Shown: in pieces, positions 43,546 to 52,250 of the stretch
Position numbering within the stretch: the first letter of the stretch is position 1
Layout of the letters: each line of letters opens with the position of its first letter
NCBI GenBank assembly: GCA_041586735.1
Contig: JBFGZQ010000011.1
Coordinates: 59,102 to 123,101, forward strand
Direction of reading: 5' to 3'
Length of the DNA: 64,000 bases
DNA from: Motiliproteus sp041586735
GTDB taxonomy: Bacteria; Pseudomonadota; Gammaproteobacteria; Pseudomonadales; Balneatricaceae
Notes under the pieces: generated by a model
Database searches by the model: none
What the model was told of the DNA's origin: nothing
The model's input: the letters and a program-made list of their open reading frames with translations, nothing else
Position numbers and translations under genes: made by a program

Positions 43546-44580
43546 CTAGAAGCTTTGCGGCATCTTGGCTTTTTCGCGCGCCGCCTCACGCGAGATTAAC
43601 CCCTTCTGGAGCATGGCTTGCAGGCACTGATCCATAGTCTGCATCCCGTGTGCCGCCCCAGTCTGAATCGCCGAGTACATCTGCGCCACCTTGTCTTCGC
43701 GGATCAGGTTCCGAATCGCCGAGGTGCCGGTCATGATCTCGTGGGCGGCAACCCGTCCGCCCTTGGGTTTTTTGAGCAGCGTCTGCGAGATAACCCCTTC
43801 CAGGGATTCGGATAGCATCGAGCGTACCATTGATTTTTCATCGCTGGGAAACACGTCGATGATCCGATCGATAGTTTTGGCAGCAGAGGTGGTGTGCAGG
43901 GTGCCGAAGACCAGATGGCCGGTTTCTGCGGCAGTCAGCGCCAGGCGGATGGTCTCCAGGTCGCGCATCTCACCTACCAGGATGATATCCGGATCTTCAC
44001 GTAGGGCTGAACGCAGCGCTTCGGAGAACCCCAGCGTATCGCGATGCACCTCGCGCTGGTTTACCAGACATTTTTTGCTCTGGTGTACAAATTCAATAGG
44101 ATCCTCGATGGTCAGAATATGGTCGTTACGGGTGTCATTGACGTAATCGACCATCGCCGCCAGCGTGGTGCTCTTGCCCGAACCGGTGGGGCCGGTAACG
44201 AGTACTAGGCCGCGGGGTTTATCCGCCAGGTCTTTGAATACCTTGCCCATGCCGAGGGTCTCCATCGACAGGATGTCGGTGGGGATCGTGCGGAATACAG
44301 CGGCGGCGCCACGGTTCTGATTAAAGGCGTTAACCCGGAAGCGGGCCAGGCCGGGTATCTCGAACGAAAAGTCGGTTTCGAGGAACTCTTCGAAGTCCTT
44401 GCGTTGCTTGTCGTTCATGATCTCGTAGACCAACGAGTGGACCTGCTTGTGATCTAACGAGGGCATCTTGATGCGTCTTACATCGCCATCGACCCGAATC
44501 ATCGGGGGCACGCCTGCAGAGATATGTAGGTCAGACGCGTTTTGCTGCACACTGAAGGTTAACAGTTCGGTGATATCCAT
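43546..44580 (-). CDS. pilT: type IV pilus retraction ATPase PilT
   Basis: 344 residues from the ATG at 44580, exactly the usual length; the frame is open a further nine codons. Walker A GPTGSGKST, Walker B IILVGEMRDLET, His box FGTLHTTSAAKTIDRIIDVFP, and the C-terminal AIRNLIREDKVAQMYSAIQTG motif required for retraction. Disassembles pilin fibres; could act on MSHA pili or on a separate type IVa pilus. Divergent from yggS. Confidence 0.97.
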   Translation of the reverse strand: MDITELLTFSVQQNASDLHISAGVPPMIRVDGDVRRIKMPSLDHKQVHSLVYEIMNDKQRKDFEEFLETDFSFEIPGLARFRVNAFNQNRGAAAVFRTIPTDILSMETLGMGKVFKDLADKPRGLVLVTGPTGSGKSTTLAAMVDYVNDTRNDHILTIEDPIEFVHQSKKCLVNQREVHRDTLGFSEALRSALREDPDIILVGEMRDLETIRLALTAAETGHLVFGTLHTTSAAKTIDRIIDVFPSDEKSMVRSMLSESLEGVISQTLLKKPKGGRVAAHEIMTGTSAIRNLIREDKVAQMYSAIQTGAAHGMQTMDQCLQAMLQKGLISREAAREKAKMPQSF

Positions 44581-44658
44581 AGCAGACTCTGGACCCTTGT
44601 ACGTCAATCAAATAGAGTGAGTTCCTTAGAGCGATCATTATTACTGAAAGAAAAGCCG

Positions 44659-45363
44659 ATGAGTAGCATTGCCGATAATATTAGCGCGACTTTAACCCGT
44701 ATCCGTGACGCCGAGCAACAGGCCGGGCGGCTCCCTGCCAGTGTGACCCTGCTGGCCGTGAGCAAAACCAAGCCCGCGCAGCAGCTGCGCCAAGCCTATA
44801 GTGCGGGTCAGCGCCACTTTGGGGAAAACTATCTTCAGGATGCTTTGCCAAAGATCGAACAGCTGGCCGATCTGGATATCTGCTGGCACTTTATCGGTCC
44901 GTTACAATCCAATAAAAGCCGAGCGGTGGCCGAACATTTTGACTGGTTTCACAGCCTGGATCGGTTCAAGATCGCTCAGCGCCTGAGTGAGCAACGGCCG
45001 GCGCCCCTTGCGCCTTTAAATGTGTGTATTCAGATCAATATTAGTGCCGAGGCCAGTAAATCCGGAGTCGTTCCAGAACAGGCAGCGGCGCTGGTAAAGC
45101 AGGTTCAAGAGCTTCAGGGGCTGTGTCTACGGGGGTTAATGGCGATTCCGGCGGCGAGTTTGGATGCTGCGGGTCAGCATCAGGCCTTTGCTCAGATGCG
45201 GGTGCTGTTTGATACGCTGAAGCCTTTGGCGCCGCAGATGGACACGCTGTCGATGGGGATGAGTGATGACCTGGAGGTTGCGGTGGCGCAAGGATCAACG
45301 CTGGTGCGGATCGGGACGGCTATTTTTGGCGCGCGGGCGAGTTCAGCGTTGACGTACAATTAA
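44659..45363 (+). CDS. yggS: YggS-family pyridoxal phosphate homeostasis protein
   Basis: 234 residues from the ATG at 44659; an earlier in-frame start at 44617 lacks a ribosome site. PLP lysine in LLAVSKTKP; HFGENYLQDALPKI and WHFIGPLQSNKSR are family hallmarks; ends LSMGMSDDLEVAVAQGSTLVRIGTAIFG. Monomeric TIM-barrel PLP carrier. Followed by proC as in most gammaproteobacteria. Confidence 0.96.
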   Translation: MSSIADNISATLTRIRDAEQQAGRLPASVTLLAVSKTKPAQQLRQAYSAGQRHFGENYLQDALPKIEQLADLDICWHFIGPLQSNKSRAVAEHFDWFHSLDRFKIAQRLSEQRPAPLAPLNVCIQINISAEASKSGVVPEQAAALVKQVQELQGLCLRGLMAIPAASLDAAGQHQAFAQMRVLFDTLKPLAPQMDTLSMGMSDDLEVAVAQGSTLVRIGTAIFGARASSALTYN

Positions 45364-45453
45364 TGATTGATGTAAGTAGTTGTCCTCAACGAGTACTCCC
45401 AACGACTACCCTCAACGAAGGGTCAACCCAGTCATAGCTTAAAGGATCAGCAG

Positions 45454-46302
45454 GTGAACAATAGCGTAACAGACCAAGACTATCCGCTGCTCGCTTTTAT
45501 AGGCGCGGGTAATATGGCGCAAGCGATCATAGGTGGGTTACTCGCTCAAGGCTATCCGCCGACCCGGATCTGGGGAACGGGGCGCGATCAGAGCCGCTTA
45601 GATGCGCTACATATGCGCTGGGGCATCCAGGTCAGTACCGATAACCTGCACGTAGTGCAGGCGGCGCAGGTGGTGGTGCTCTCGGTGAAGCCACAGATGA
45701 TGCAGGCGCTGGCCCGCTCTTTGGCCGAGACGGTGCAGCACTCGAAGCCCTTGGTGATCTCGGTTGCTGCCGGTATTCCTGCTGCCAGCCTGGAGCACTG
45801 GCTGGGGGGTGACGTTGCGCTGGTGCGTTGCATGCCCAATACCCCGTCGCTGGTGCGCTGTGGTGCCAGTGGTTTATTTGCTAATTCACAGGTGAGCCCC
45901 GCGCAGCGCGAGCAGGCCGAGCAGTTGTTGGCGGCGGTGGGTATCGCGCTCTGGGTTGAGACGGAGACCTTGATCGATGCGGTAACCGCAGTCTCGGGCA
46001 GTGGTCCGGCCTACTATTTCATGTTGATGGAATCGATGATCGCTGCCGGTGAAGCGCAGGGCTTGAGTCGCGAGATCAGCACCCAACTCACCCTGCAGAC
46101 GGCATTGGGCGCGGCCAAGATGGCGCTGGCCAGCGATGTTGAGCCAGCGGAGTTGCGCCGTCGGGTCTGTTCTCCCAATGGAACTACCGAGCAGGCGATA
46201 CGGCGCTTTGAGCAGGGCGGCTTGCCTGCGCTGGTGGCTGAAGCGATGAGCGCCTGTGCGGATCGTGGGCGGGCGATGGCGGCAGAACTCGGCAGTGATT
46301 AG
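45454..46302 (+). CDS. proC: pyrroline-5-carboxylate reductase
   Basis: 282 residues, GTG start with AAGGA upstream. Rossmann motif FIGAGNMAQAIIGGLL, VLSVKPQMM, RCMPNTPSLVRCGASGL, and the signature region SGSGPAYYFMLMESMIAAGEAQGLSRE. Last step of proline synthesis. The 90-base gap from yggS contains loose CAACGA repeats. Confidence 0.97.
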   Translation: MNNSVTDQDYPLLAFIGAGNMAQAIIGGLLAQGYPPTRIWGTGRDQSRLDALHMRWGIQVSTDNLHVVQAAQVVVLSVKPQMMQALARSLAETVQHSKPLVISVAAGIPAASLEHWLGGDVALVRCMPNTPSLVRCGASGLFANSQVSPAQREQAEQLLAAVGIALWVETETLIDAVTAVSGSGPAYYFMLMESMIAAGEAQGLSREISTQLTLQTALGAAKMALASDVEPAELRRRVCSPNGTTEQAIRRFEQGGLPALVAEAMSACADRGRAMAAELGSD

Positions 46303-46440
46303 TCGTAATTAATAGTAACTTTGACTGGATGGTGGTCGCCGTCAAGGCTGGCAATGGACCGGCTGGGCCTCTATCATAAAACCTACTAAGCAGATGATTA
46401 TCTGGGATACCTTGGATGATGCAACCTAAGAGACAGTTTG

Positions 46441-46983
46441 ATGGGCAATGAATCCTTAACGCTGATTATTGGCACTCTCGGCAACATTTTTGCGTTGCTG
46501 GTGGTGCTGCGGTTTTTGTTGCAGTTGGCACATGCGGATTACTACAATCCGATTTCGCAAGCGATCGCCCGATTTACCAAGACGCCGTTAGCCCCTTTTC
46601 AAAAACTGGTTCCCAAGATCGCTGGGCGTGATTTTTCGGCGCTGGTATTGGCATTTATGGTGATGCTGGCGACACTGGTGTTGCTGCAGCTGGTTAATGG
46701 CCGCGGTGTCGATCTGCCCACTGTGGTGCTGGTGACGCTGGTGCGGCTGCTGAGTATGATGCTGGATATCTACTTCTATGCGGTGATCGCCTCGGTGATT
46801 ATTAGCTGGGTGGCTCCCAACAGCTATCACCCCGCCCCGCAATTGATCAACCAGCTGACCGAGCCGCTGTTCAAACTGGCTCGTCGGGTGGTGCCAGCGA
46901 TGGGTGGCCTGGATCTGTCACCGATACTGATCTTCCTGGCGATACAGGTGGCGCAGTTACAGTTACAGCGCTTGTTGCATTGA
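46441..46983 (+). CDS. yggT: YggT-family membrane protein
   Basis: 180 residues from the ATG at 46441 (a TTG codon precedes it). Two tandem YggT domains, each with hydrophobic helices and the pattern YYNPISQAIARFTKTPLAPF and APQLINQLTEPLFKLARRVV. Inner-membrane protein of unclear role, linked to osmotic or division functions in relatives. The small partner yggU should follow; only a remnant is found at 47240-47351. Confidence 0.94.
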   Translation: MGNESLTLIIGTLGNIFALLVVLRFLLQLAHADYYNPISQAIARFTKTPLAPFQKLVPKIAGRDFSALVLAFMVMLATLVLLQLVNGRGVDLPTVVLVTLVRLLSMMLDIYFYAVIASVIISWVAPNSYHPAPQLINQLTEPLFKLARRVVPAMGGLDLSPILIFLAIQVAQLQLQRLLH

Positions 46984-47073
46984 TCCGGACGCGCGTTTGT
47001 TGAGCGCTATCGACGGGCGTGCTGGTGCCTACTGTTAAGATGCCGCTGTAGGGAGGGGCGCTTAACATTTGGA

Positions 47074-47239
47074 GTAACTATTCAGCGCATTTATTTTCGC
47101 TATGTAAATAATTATGGAGCGTTTGTGGAAAGAGTCTCTTTGGCAAGGATGCCAAAGTGAAGTCTACATGGATGTATTTACGGCGTCTCTTGGAGCAAAT
47201 ATACATAATTTCAAATAGATGCGCGTGCTGAATAGTTAC
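47074..47239. mobile_element. MITE-like non-coding element, 166 bp
   Basis: Bounded by a perfect 13-bp terminal inverted repeat, GTAACTATTCAGC (47074-47086) and GCTGAATAGTTAC (47227-47239), with further imperfect pairing inward (GCAT/ATGC). It is A/T-richer than its surroundings, has no coding capacity, and carries an internal perfect hairpin CTTTGGCA-AGGA-TGCCAAAG (47138-47157). A target-site duplication is not clear; CATT occurs just outside both ends at slightly different offsets. The sequence reminds me of dispersed repeats of marine gammaproteobacteria, which is recollection, not a search. Confidence 0.7.
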
Positions 47240-47351
47240 CATTGCGCCAATCGAAGACCGCGCTAACGCCCCGTTGATTCAGCTTCTGACCAAAACCTTC
47301 GGGGTCACTCAGCGGGATGTTGAGGCTCTGAGCCGCGAGCTTTACCGCTAG
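47240..47351 (+). pseudogene. yggU: 3' remnant of yggU (DUF167)
   Basis: The frame reads TIAPIEDRANAPLIQLL, then TKTFGVTQRDVEALSRELYR and stop. This matches the second half of the DUF167/YggU fold, whose hallmarks are a APPVDGKANxxLI motif and a K-FGV-xx-DV-LxxGExxR stretch. No start codon or N-terminal half is present, and the frame is closed by TGA at 47229 inside the MITE. The position between yggT and metX is exactly where the intact gene lies in Pseudomonas. Identification is by eye. Confidence 0.65.
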
Positions 47352-47387
47352 TAAGCGGGTGCGGATTCAACAGCTGACCCCAATACC

Positions 47388-47396
47388 TGATATTAT
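47388..47396 (+). promoter_or_regulatory. candidate extended -10 promoter of metX
   Basis: TGA-TATTAT (TGn plus -10 hexamer at 47391-47396), 61 bases before the metX start, downstream of the yggU remnant. A GGCAGC/GCTGCC stem with five T residues follows at 47399-47439. Confidence 0.35.
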
Positions 47397-47456
47397 CCGG
47401 CAGCTTCACTCACATTAAGATTAAGAGCGCTGCCTTTTTGACCATCGGATACCCTA

Positions 47457-48647
47457 ATGCCTGAACAGATTGCTGCCGATTCCGTCGGTTTGGCGACCCC
47501 CCAGACGCTGCTGTTTGATGAACCGCTGCTGCTCCGCAGCGGTCGAACCCTGTCGCAATATCAACTGGTGATCGAGACCTACGGGGAGCTCAACGCCGAG
47601 CGCAGTAATGCGGTGCTGATCTGCCATGCCTTGAGTGGACACCATCATGTGGCGGGCTACCACAGTATGGACGATAAGAAACCGGGTTGGTGGGATTCGG
47701 CCGTCGGTCCGGGGAAGGTGATCGATACCAACCGTTTTTTTGTGGTGGGGTTGAATAATTTAGGCGGCTGTCATGGCAGTACCGGCCCGCAGAGTATCAA
47801 TCCGCAAACCGGCACTGAGTACGGCCCGGACTTTCCGTTGTTGACCGTCAGAGACTGGGTACAGAGTCAGGCGCGTCTGGCGGACCGGCTCGGTATCGAC
47901 ATCTGGGCTGCGGTGGTGGGGGGTAGTCTGGGTGGGATGCAGGCGTTGCGTTGGTCTATCGATTACCCAGAGCGCCTGCATCATTGCCTGATGATCGCCT
48001 CCGCCGCTAAGCTAACTGCGCAGAATATCGCTTTTAACGAGGTCGCACGCCAGGCGATCAGTAAAGACCCCGAGTTTCATGGTGGCCGTTATAAAGAACA
48101 TGCCACTATCCCCAAAGACGGCCTGATGTTGGCGCGGATGCTGGGCCATATCACCTACCTCTCCGATGATGCGATGCGCGTGAAGTTTGGACGGGAACTG
48201 CGCAGCGGTAAACTCAGCTATAAATACGATGCGGATTTTGAAGTGGAGAGCTACCTGCGCTATCAAGGTGAAAGCTTTTCCGAAGCGTTTGACGCCAATA
48301 CCTATCTGCTGATGACCAAGGCGTTGGACTATTTTGATCCTAGCGTCGACTTTGAGGGTGATCTGGTAGCCACGCTGCAGGCGGCGCAGTGTCGTTTTTT
48401 GTTGATCTCCTTTACTACGGACTGGCGCTTTGCACCCGAACGCTCTCGGGAGGTGGTGGATGCGCTGGTTGCGGCAGGCAAGGATGTCAGTTATGCCGAG
48501 ATCGAGTCTGCGCATGGTCACGATGCGTTTTTGATTCCTATTCCCCGTTATATGGATGTTTTTGGACGTTATATGAACCGAGTCGCCACCGATCTGGGCC
48601 TGGCTCTTGATACGGATACAGTCAGGGTTAAGCAGGAGCGCTCATAA
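47457..48647 (+). CDS. metX: homoserine O-acyltransferase (MetX family)
   Basis: 396 residues, alpha/beta hydrolase. Nucleophile S157 in VGGSLGGMQ; GGCHGSTGPQSINP earlier and the catalytic His in SAHGHDAFLIP near the end. Activates homoserine for methionine synthesis with acetyl- or succinyl-CoA; proteobacterial members paired with metW often use succinyl-CoA, so acyl specificity is open. Overlaps metW by one base (TAATG). Confidence 0.95.
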   Translation: MPEQIAADSVGLATPQTLLFDEPLLLRSGRTLSQYQLVIETYGELNAERSNAVLICHALSGHHHVAGYHSMDDKKPGWWDSAVGPGKVIDTNRFFVVGLNNLGGCHGSTGPQSINPQTGTEYGPDFPLLTVRDWVQSQARLADRLGIDIWAAVVGGSLGGMQALRWSIDYPERLHHCLMIASAAKLTAQNIAFNEVARQAISKDPEFHGGRYKEHATIPKDGLMLARMLGHITYLSDDAMRVKFGRELRSGKLSYKYDADFEVESYLRYQGESFSEAFDANTYLLMTKALDYFDPSVDFEGDLVATLQAAQCRFLLISFTTDWRFAPERSREVVDALVAAGKDVSYAEIESAHGHDAFLIPIPRYMDVFGRYMNRVATDLGLALDTDTVRVKQERS

Positions 48648-49237
48648 TGCGTGCGGATCTGGATATCATAAAAGAGTGGATTCAACCCCGGTCGCGGGTG
48701 CTGGATCTGGGATGTGGCGGTGGCGAGTTACTGCACTTCCTGACGCAGGACAAACAGGTCCAGGGCTATGGGATGGAGATCAATGCCGAGGATATCGCCA
48801 CCTGCATCGATAAAGGGGTTAATGTGATCGAGCAGGATCTGGATCAGGGGTTAACTAACTTCCAGGATAAAAGCTTCGATATGGTGATCATGACCCAGGC
48901 GTTGCAAGCGGTTGAACGCCCTGATCTGGTGTTGGATGAGATGCTGCGAGTCGGTAAAGAGACCATCGTCACCTTTCCAAATTTTGGCCATTGGCGGGCA
49001 CGTTTTTATCTGGCGTTGAAAGGCGAGATGCCAGTATCTAAATTTCTTCCCTATACCTGGTATAACACCCCTAATATCCACTTCTGCACTTTTAAGGATT
49101 TTGAGGCGTTGTGTCGCCAAAAAAATATCCATATTGTCAGGCGGACGGTGGTGAATAGTAAGCATCGTGATCATTGGATCACCGCACTTTGGCCTAATAT
49201 GTTAGGTGAAATCGCGATCTACCACGTGACCACCTAG
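48647..49237 (+). CDS. metW: methionine biosynthesis protein MetW
   Basis: 196 residues with a class I methyltransferase-like fold: VLDLGCGGGELL, then FDMVIMTQALQAVERPDLVLDEMLRVG. MetW is thought to support MetX activity rather than methylate; catalytic role not shown by sequence. FPNFGHWRARFYLALKGEMPVS is a family hallmark. Translationally coupled to metX. Confidence 0.95.
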   Translation: MRADLDIIKEWIQPRSRVLDLGCGGGELLHFLTQDKQVQGYGMEINAEDIATCIDKGVNVIEQDLDQGLTNFQDKSFDMVIMTQALQAVERPDLVLDEMLRVGKETIVTFPNFGHWRARFYLALKGEMPVSKFLPYTWYNTPNIHFCTFKDFEALCRQKNIHIVRRTVVNSKHRDHWITALWPNMLGEIAIYHVTT

Positions 49238-49281
49238 TGGCTGCTGGGCAAGATTATGGATCAATCATCGAGGAATCGAAT

Positions 49282-49722
49282 ATGCGCCGGACTAACTATT
49301 TACGGCTATGGGGGCTGTTGCTGACCCTGTTTTCAATCCAGGTAAGCGCCGAGCAGTTTAAGGCGTTCGATCACTATGAGCTGCATTACAATGCCTTTAA
49401 CAGCACCTTTCTGACCCCGGAGGTGGCCCAGGCCTACGCGATTCAACGCAGCAAGGTACGCGGGCTGATGAATGTCGCCGTGCTGAATACCCAGCGTAAT
49501 AACGCGCCGGTCAGGGCGCAGGTGACGGGTGAGGTGACCAATCTGGTCGGCCAGGTGCAGGCGCTCAGCTTTAAGCAGGTGCGTGAAGGGGAGGCGGTGT
49601 ATTACATCTGCGAATTTCGCTTCACCGATGACGAAATTCTTAACTTTGATCTGCAGGTCCAGCCCGATGCCAATAAGCCGGCATACAAGCTCAGTTTCAA
49701 ACAACATTTTTATGTCGACTAG
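49282..49722 (+). CDS. DUF4426 secreted protein
   Basis: 146 residues from the ATG at 49282 with GAGGAA upstream; an earlier frame start overlaps metW. Signal peptide about 1-23 (LWGLLLTLFSIQVSA^EQ). The rest is beta-rich (YELHYNAFNSTFLTPEVAQAY, LSFKQHFYVD). Periplasmic protein of unknown function that follows metXW in many gammaproteobacteria. No catalytic residues recognised. Confidence 0.88.
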   Translation: MRRTNYLRLWGLLLTLFSIQVSAEQFKAFDHYELHYNAFNSTFLTPEVAQAYAIQRSKVRGLMNVAVLNTQRNNAPVRAQVTGEVTNLVGQVQALSFKQVREGEAVYYICEFRFTDDEILNFDLQVQPDANKPAYKLSFKQHFYVD

Positions 49723-49754
49723 TTTGTAGTTGGCCTTAGCGATAGCGGTATGTG

Positions 49755-50354
49755 ATGCAACAGATAGTTCTGGCCAGCGGTAATGCGGGCAAGCTCAGAG
49801 AGTTTAATCAGGTCTTAGCGGGCTTGGATTTTCAGGTGTTACCCCAGTCGCAGTTTGCGGTCGGCGACGTTGAGGAGACCGGGCTGACGTTCGTCGAGAA
49901 CGCCATCCTCAAGGCCCGCCATGTCAGTCAGCTGTCTGGTTTGCCGGCGTTGGCAGATGACTCAGGGCTGGAGGTTGATCTCTTAAACGGCGCGCCGGGG
50001 ATCTATTCGGCGCGTTTTTCGGGTACTGGTGCCACCGATGCGCGCAACAATGCCAAACTGCTGGAGCTGTTGGCCGGCGTACCCGAGGCCGCGCGCACGG
50101 CTCGATTTCAATGCCTATTGGTCTATTTGCGTCACCCTCAAGACCCTACACCGCTGATCTGTCAGGGCACCTGGGAGGGGCGCATTCTTGAGGCCCCCCA
50201 AGGTGATAATGGCTTTGGCTATGACCCGCTGTTTTGGGTGCCTGAATGCGGCCTCAGTTCGGCGCAGTTGGCGCCCGAGCAGAAAAACCGCTTGAGTCAT
50301 CGTGGTCAGGCTGTGGCGGAGTTTGTGCGCCAACTGCGCCAGCGTCAGGCGTAA
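49755..50354 (+). CDS. rdgB: RdgB/HAM1 non-canonical purine NTP pyrophosphatase
   Basis: 199 residues from ATG 49755 (GTG directly before it is possible). Hydrolyses dITP/XTP to keep them out of DNA. Motifs: IVLASGNAGKLREF, ETGLTFVENAILKARH, ADDSGLEVDLLNGAPGIYSARFSG and GFGYDPLFWVPE. Followed by hemW after 8 bases, as in Pseudomonas and E. coli. Confidence 0.97.
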   Translation: MQQIVLASGNAGKLREFNQVLAGLDFQVLPQSQFAVGDVEETGLTFVENAILKARHVSQLSGLPALADDSGLEVDLLNGAPGIYSARFSGTGATDARNNAKLLELLAGVPEAARTARFQCLLVYLRHPQDPTPLICQGTWEGRILEAPQGDNGFGYDPLFWVPECGLSSAQLAPEQKNRLSHRGQAVAEFVRQLRQRQA

Positions 50355-50362
50355 TCAGGCCG

Positions 50363-51514
50363 ATGGTCAGTATTGATTCGCCACTGCGGTTACCACCATT
50401 GAGTCTTTATGTGCATGTCCCCTGGTGTGTGCGCAAGTGTCCGTATTGCGACTTCAATTCGCACACCCAGCAAGGCGACCTGCCCGAACAGGCTTACCTG
50501 CAAGCGCTGCTCGAAGATCTGGATAACGAATTGCCACGGGTGCAGGGGCGGGAGCTGACGTCGATCTTTATCGGTGGCGGTACCCCGAGCCTGATGAGCG
50601 CGGCGTTTTATCAGCAATTATTACCCGCTATCGAGCAACGTATCCCTTTTTCGAGCACCATTGAGATCACCTTGGAGGCGAATCCCGGTACCTTCGAGCA
50701 GGCCCGCTTTGCGGGTTTTCGTGGCGCGGGGATCAACCGCTTATCGCTGGGGGTACAGAGCTTTGCCGACAGCAGTCTGCAGGCGCTGGGACGTATTCAC
50801 TCGGGTCGCGATGCGTTCATGGCGATCCAGAATGCGCAGGCGCTGGGATTCGAGCGCATCAATCTGGACCTGATGCACGGTCTGCCGGGGCAGACTCCGG
50901 AGATGGCGCTGGCCGATCTGCAGCAGGGACTGTCGCTCGACACCTCGCACCTCTCTTGGTATCAGCTCACCATCGAACCCAACACCGAATTTCATAGTCG
51001 GCCGCCCAAGCTGCCTGAAGATGAACAGCTGTGGGCTATCCAAGACCGGGGCCAGGCATTGCTGGCTAGCGCTGGTCTGGCGCAGTACGAGATCTCCGCC
51101 TATAGCCGGGCGGGGCAGCAGTGTCGCCATAACCTCAATTACTGGCGCTTCGGGGATTACCTGGGCATCGGGGCGGGCGCGCATGGCAAATTGACCGATC
51201 TGCACCAGCAGCAGCTGGTCCGTCACCGCAAACTCCGCCAGCCCAAAGCCTATCTGGCATCCCCCGGCCAGCGGCAGACGCGGCGAGTGGCGGCCGATGA
51301 GTTGGGGCTGGAGTTTATGATGAATGCGCTGCGGCTCAATCAGGGCGTCGAGGCCGAACTGTTTGCAGCGGCGACGGGTGTCGCCTTGGCGAAGATTCAG
51401 CCGGCGCTGGATAAAGGCCGCATGTTAGGATTGCTGGAGGCCGATCCAGCTCGATTAACGCCGACCCTGCAGGGCCGGCGCTTTCTCAATGACCTGCTGG
51501 AGCTGTTTGTATAG
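50363..51514 (+). CDS. hemW: HemW-family radical SAM heme chaperone
   Basis: 383 residues from the ATG at 50363; the frame is open upstream inside rdgB but that part is not homologous. The radical SAM cluster motif CVRKCPYC uses C22, C26 and C29, followed by FIGGGTPSLM. It lacks the extra cysteine and N-terminal extension of the coproporphyrinogen oxidase HemN, supporting HemW, which delivers heme to respiratory proteins. C-terminal HemN-C domain present. Confidence 0.93.
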   Translation: MVSIDSPLRLPPLSLYVHVPWCVRKCPYCDFNSHTQQGDLPEQAYLQALLEDLDNELPRVQGRELTSIFIGGGTPSLMSAAFYQQLLPAIEQRIPFSSTIEITLEANPGTFEQARFAGFRGAGINRLSLGVQSFADSSLQALGRIHSGRDAFMAIQNAQALGFERINLDLMHGLPGQTPEMALADLQQGLSLDTSHLSWYQLTIEPNTEFHSRPPKLPEDEQLWAIQDRGQALLASAGLAQYEISAYSRAGQQCRHNLNYWRFGDYLGIGAGAHGKLTDLHQQQLVRHRKLRQPKAYLASPGQRQTRRVAADELGLEFMMNALRLNQGVEAELFAAATGVALAKIQPALDKGRMLGLLEADPARLTPTLQGRRFLNDLLELFV

Positions 51515-51549
51515 ACTGCTGCTCTTTGCTCCTACGCGGTATTTAGCTG

Positions 51550-52182
51550 ATGTTCGACCACTTTCTCTGGTTGCCTTTCCTGGCCGCGATTACGGCTCTG
51601 ACCCTGACGCCTGGGGTCGATACGCTGTTGGTGATGCGCAACGCCACGCGCGGAGGAAGCCGCGATGGCTTGTTAACCAGTCTGGGGATCTGCTTGGGGC
51701 TGTTCGTGCACGCGTCGATTTCAGCGGCGGGGTTGTCGGTGATCCTGCTGGGCTCGGCGGAACTGTTCATAGCCCTGAAACTGGCCGGTGCCGCCTATCT
51801 GATCTGGCTCGGGGCCCAGAGTCTGCGCAGCGCTCTGCGTCACCGAGGCGTACGGATCGAAGCATCGGCGTCGATCAATGTTGTGCCGGCGCTGACCTCA
51901 CTGCGAGAAGGCTTGTTATCCAATGTGCTGAATCCCAAGCCGATTATCTTCTATATGGCGTTTCTTCCGCAGTTTATCGATCCCGGCTATTCGGCATTGA
52001 CCCAGGCGCTGGTGATGGCGGCGATCCATTTTGCCATCGGCACCTTCTGGCAAGGGGCATTGGTGTTGATGGTCGGCCGCGCTCGCCAGTTGTTGCGGCG
52101 CCCCAGAGTGGCACAGCTCATGGACAGCCTGACCGGGCTGTTATTGGTGGGCTTTGGGACAAAGCTGGCATTTTCTCAGTAA
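51550..52182 (+). CDS. LysE/RhtB-family amino acid exporter
   Basis: 210 residues with about six hydrophobic helices. Family motif LTPGVDTLLVMRNATRGGSRDGLLTSLGICLG at the N terminus and NVLNPKPIIFYMAFLPQF in the middle. Exports an amino acid or derivative such as homoserine or threonine; placement after metXW-hemW hints at nothing specific. Confidence 0.92.
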   Translation: MFDHFLWLPFLAAITALTLTPGVDTLLVMRNATRGGSRDGLLTSLGICLGLFVHASISAAGLSVILLGSAELFIALKLAGAAYLIWLGAQSLRSALRHRGVRIEASASINVVPALTSLREGLLSNVLNPKPIIFYMAFLPQFIDPGYSALTQALVMAAIHFAIGTFWQGALVLMVGRARQLLRRPRVAQLMDSLTGLLLVGFGTKLAFSQ

Positions 52183-52250
52183 GATGATGCATCAGGATCC
52201 GTATTCACTGAGATGACTGATGTAATGCCTACTATTTTTTACCTACGTTG

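Larger units (their letters stand above)
46984..47456. other. 473-base gap holding a MITE and a gene remnant
   Basis: 46984-47073: unassigned sequence with no trace of the yggU 5' end. 47074-47239: MITE-like element. 47240-47351: yggU 3' remnant. 47352-47456: probable metX promoter (47388-47396) and a GGCAGC/GCTGCC hairpin with T run (47399-47439). Confidence 0.75.

Noticed and set aside
45364..45453. CAACGA repeats between yggS and proC as a regulatory array
   Set aside because: Only three irregularly spaced copies; too weak to support a claim.
50363..51514. Coproporphyrinogen dehydrogenase HemN
   Set aside because: The motif CVRKCPYC lacks the additional cysteine and longer N terminus of HemN; location after rdgB fits HemW.
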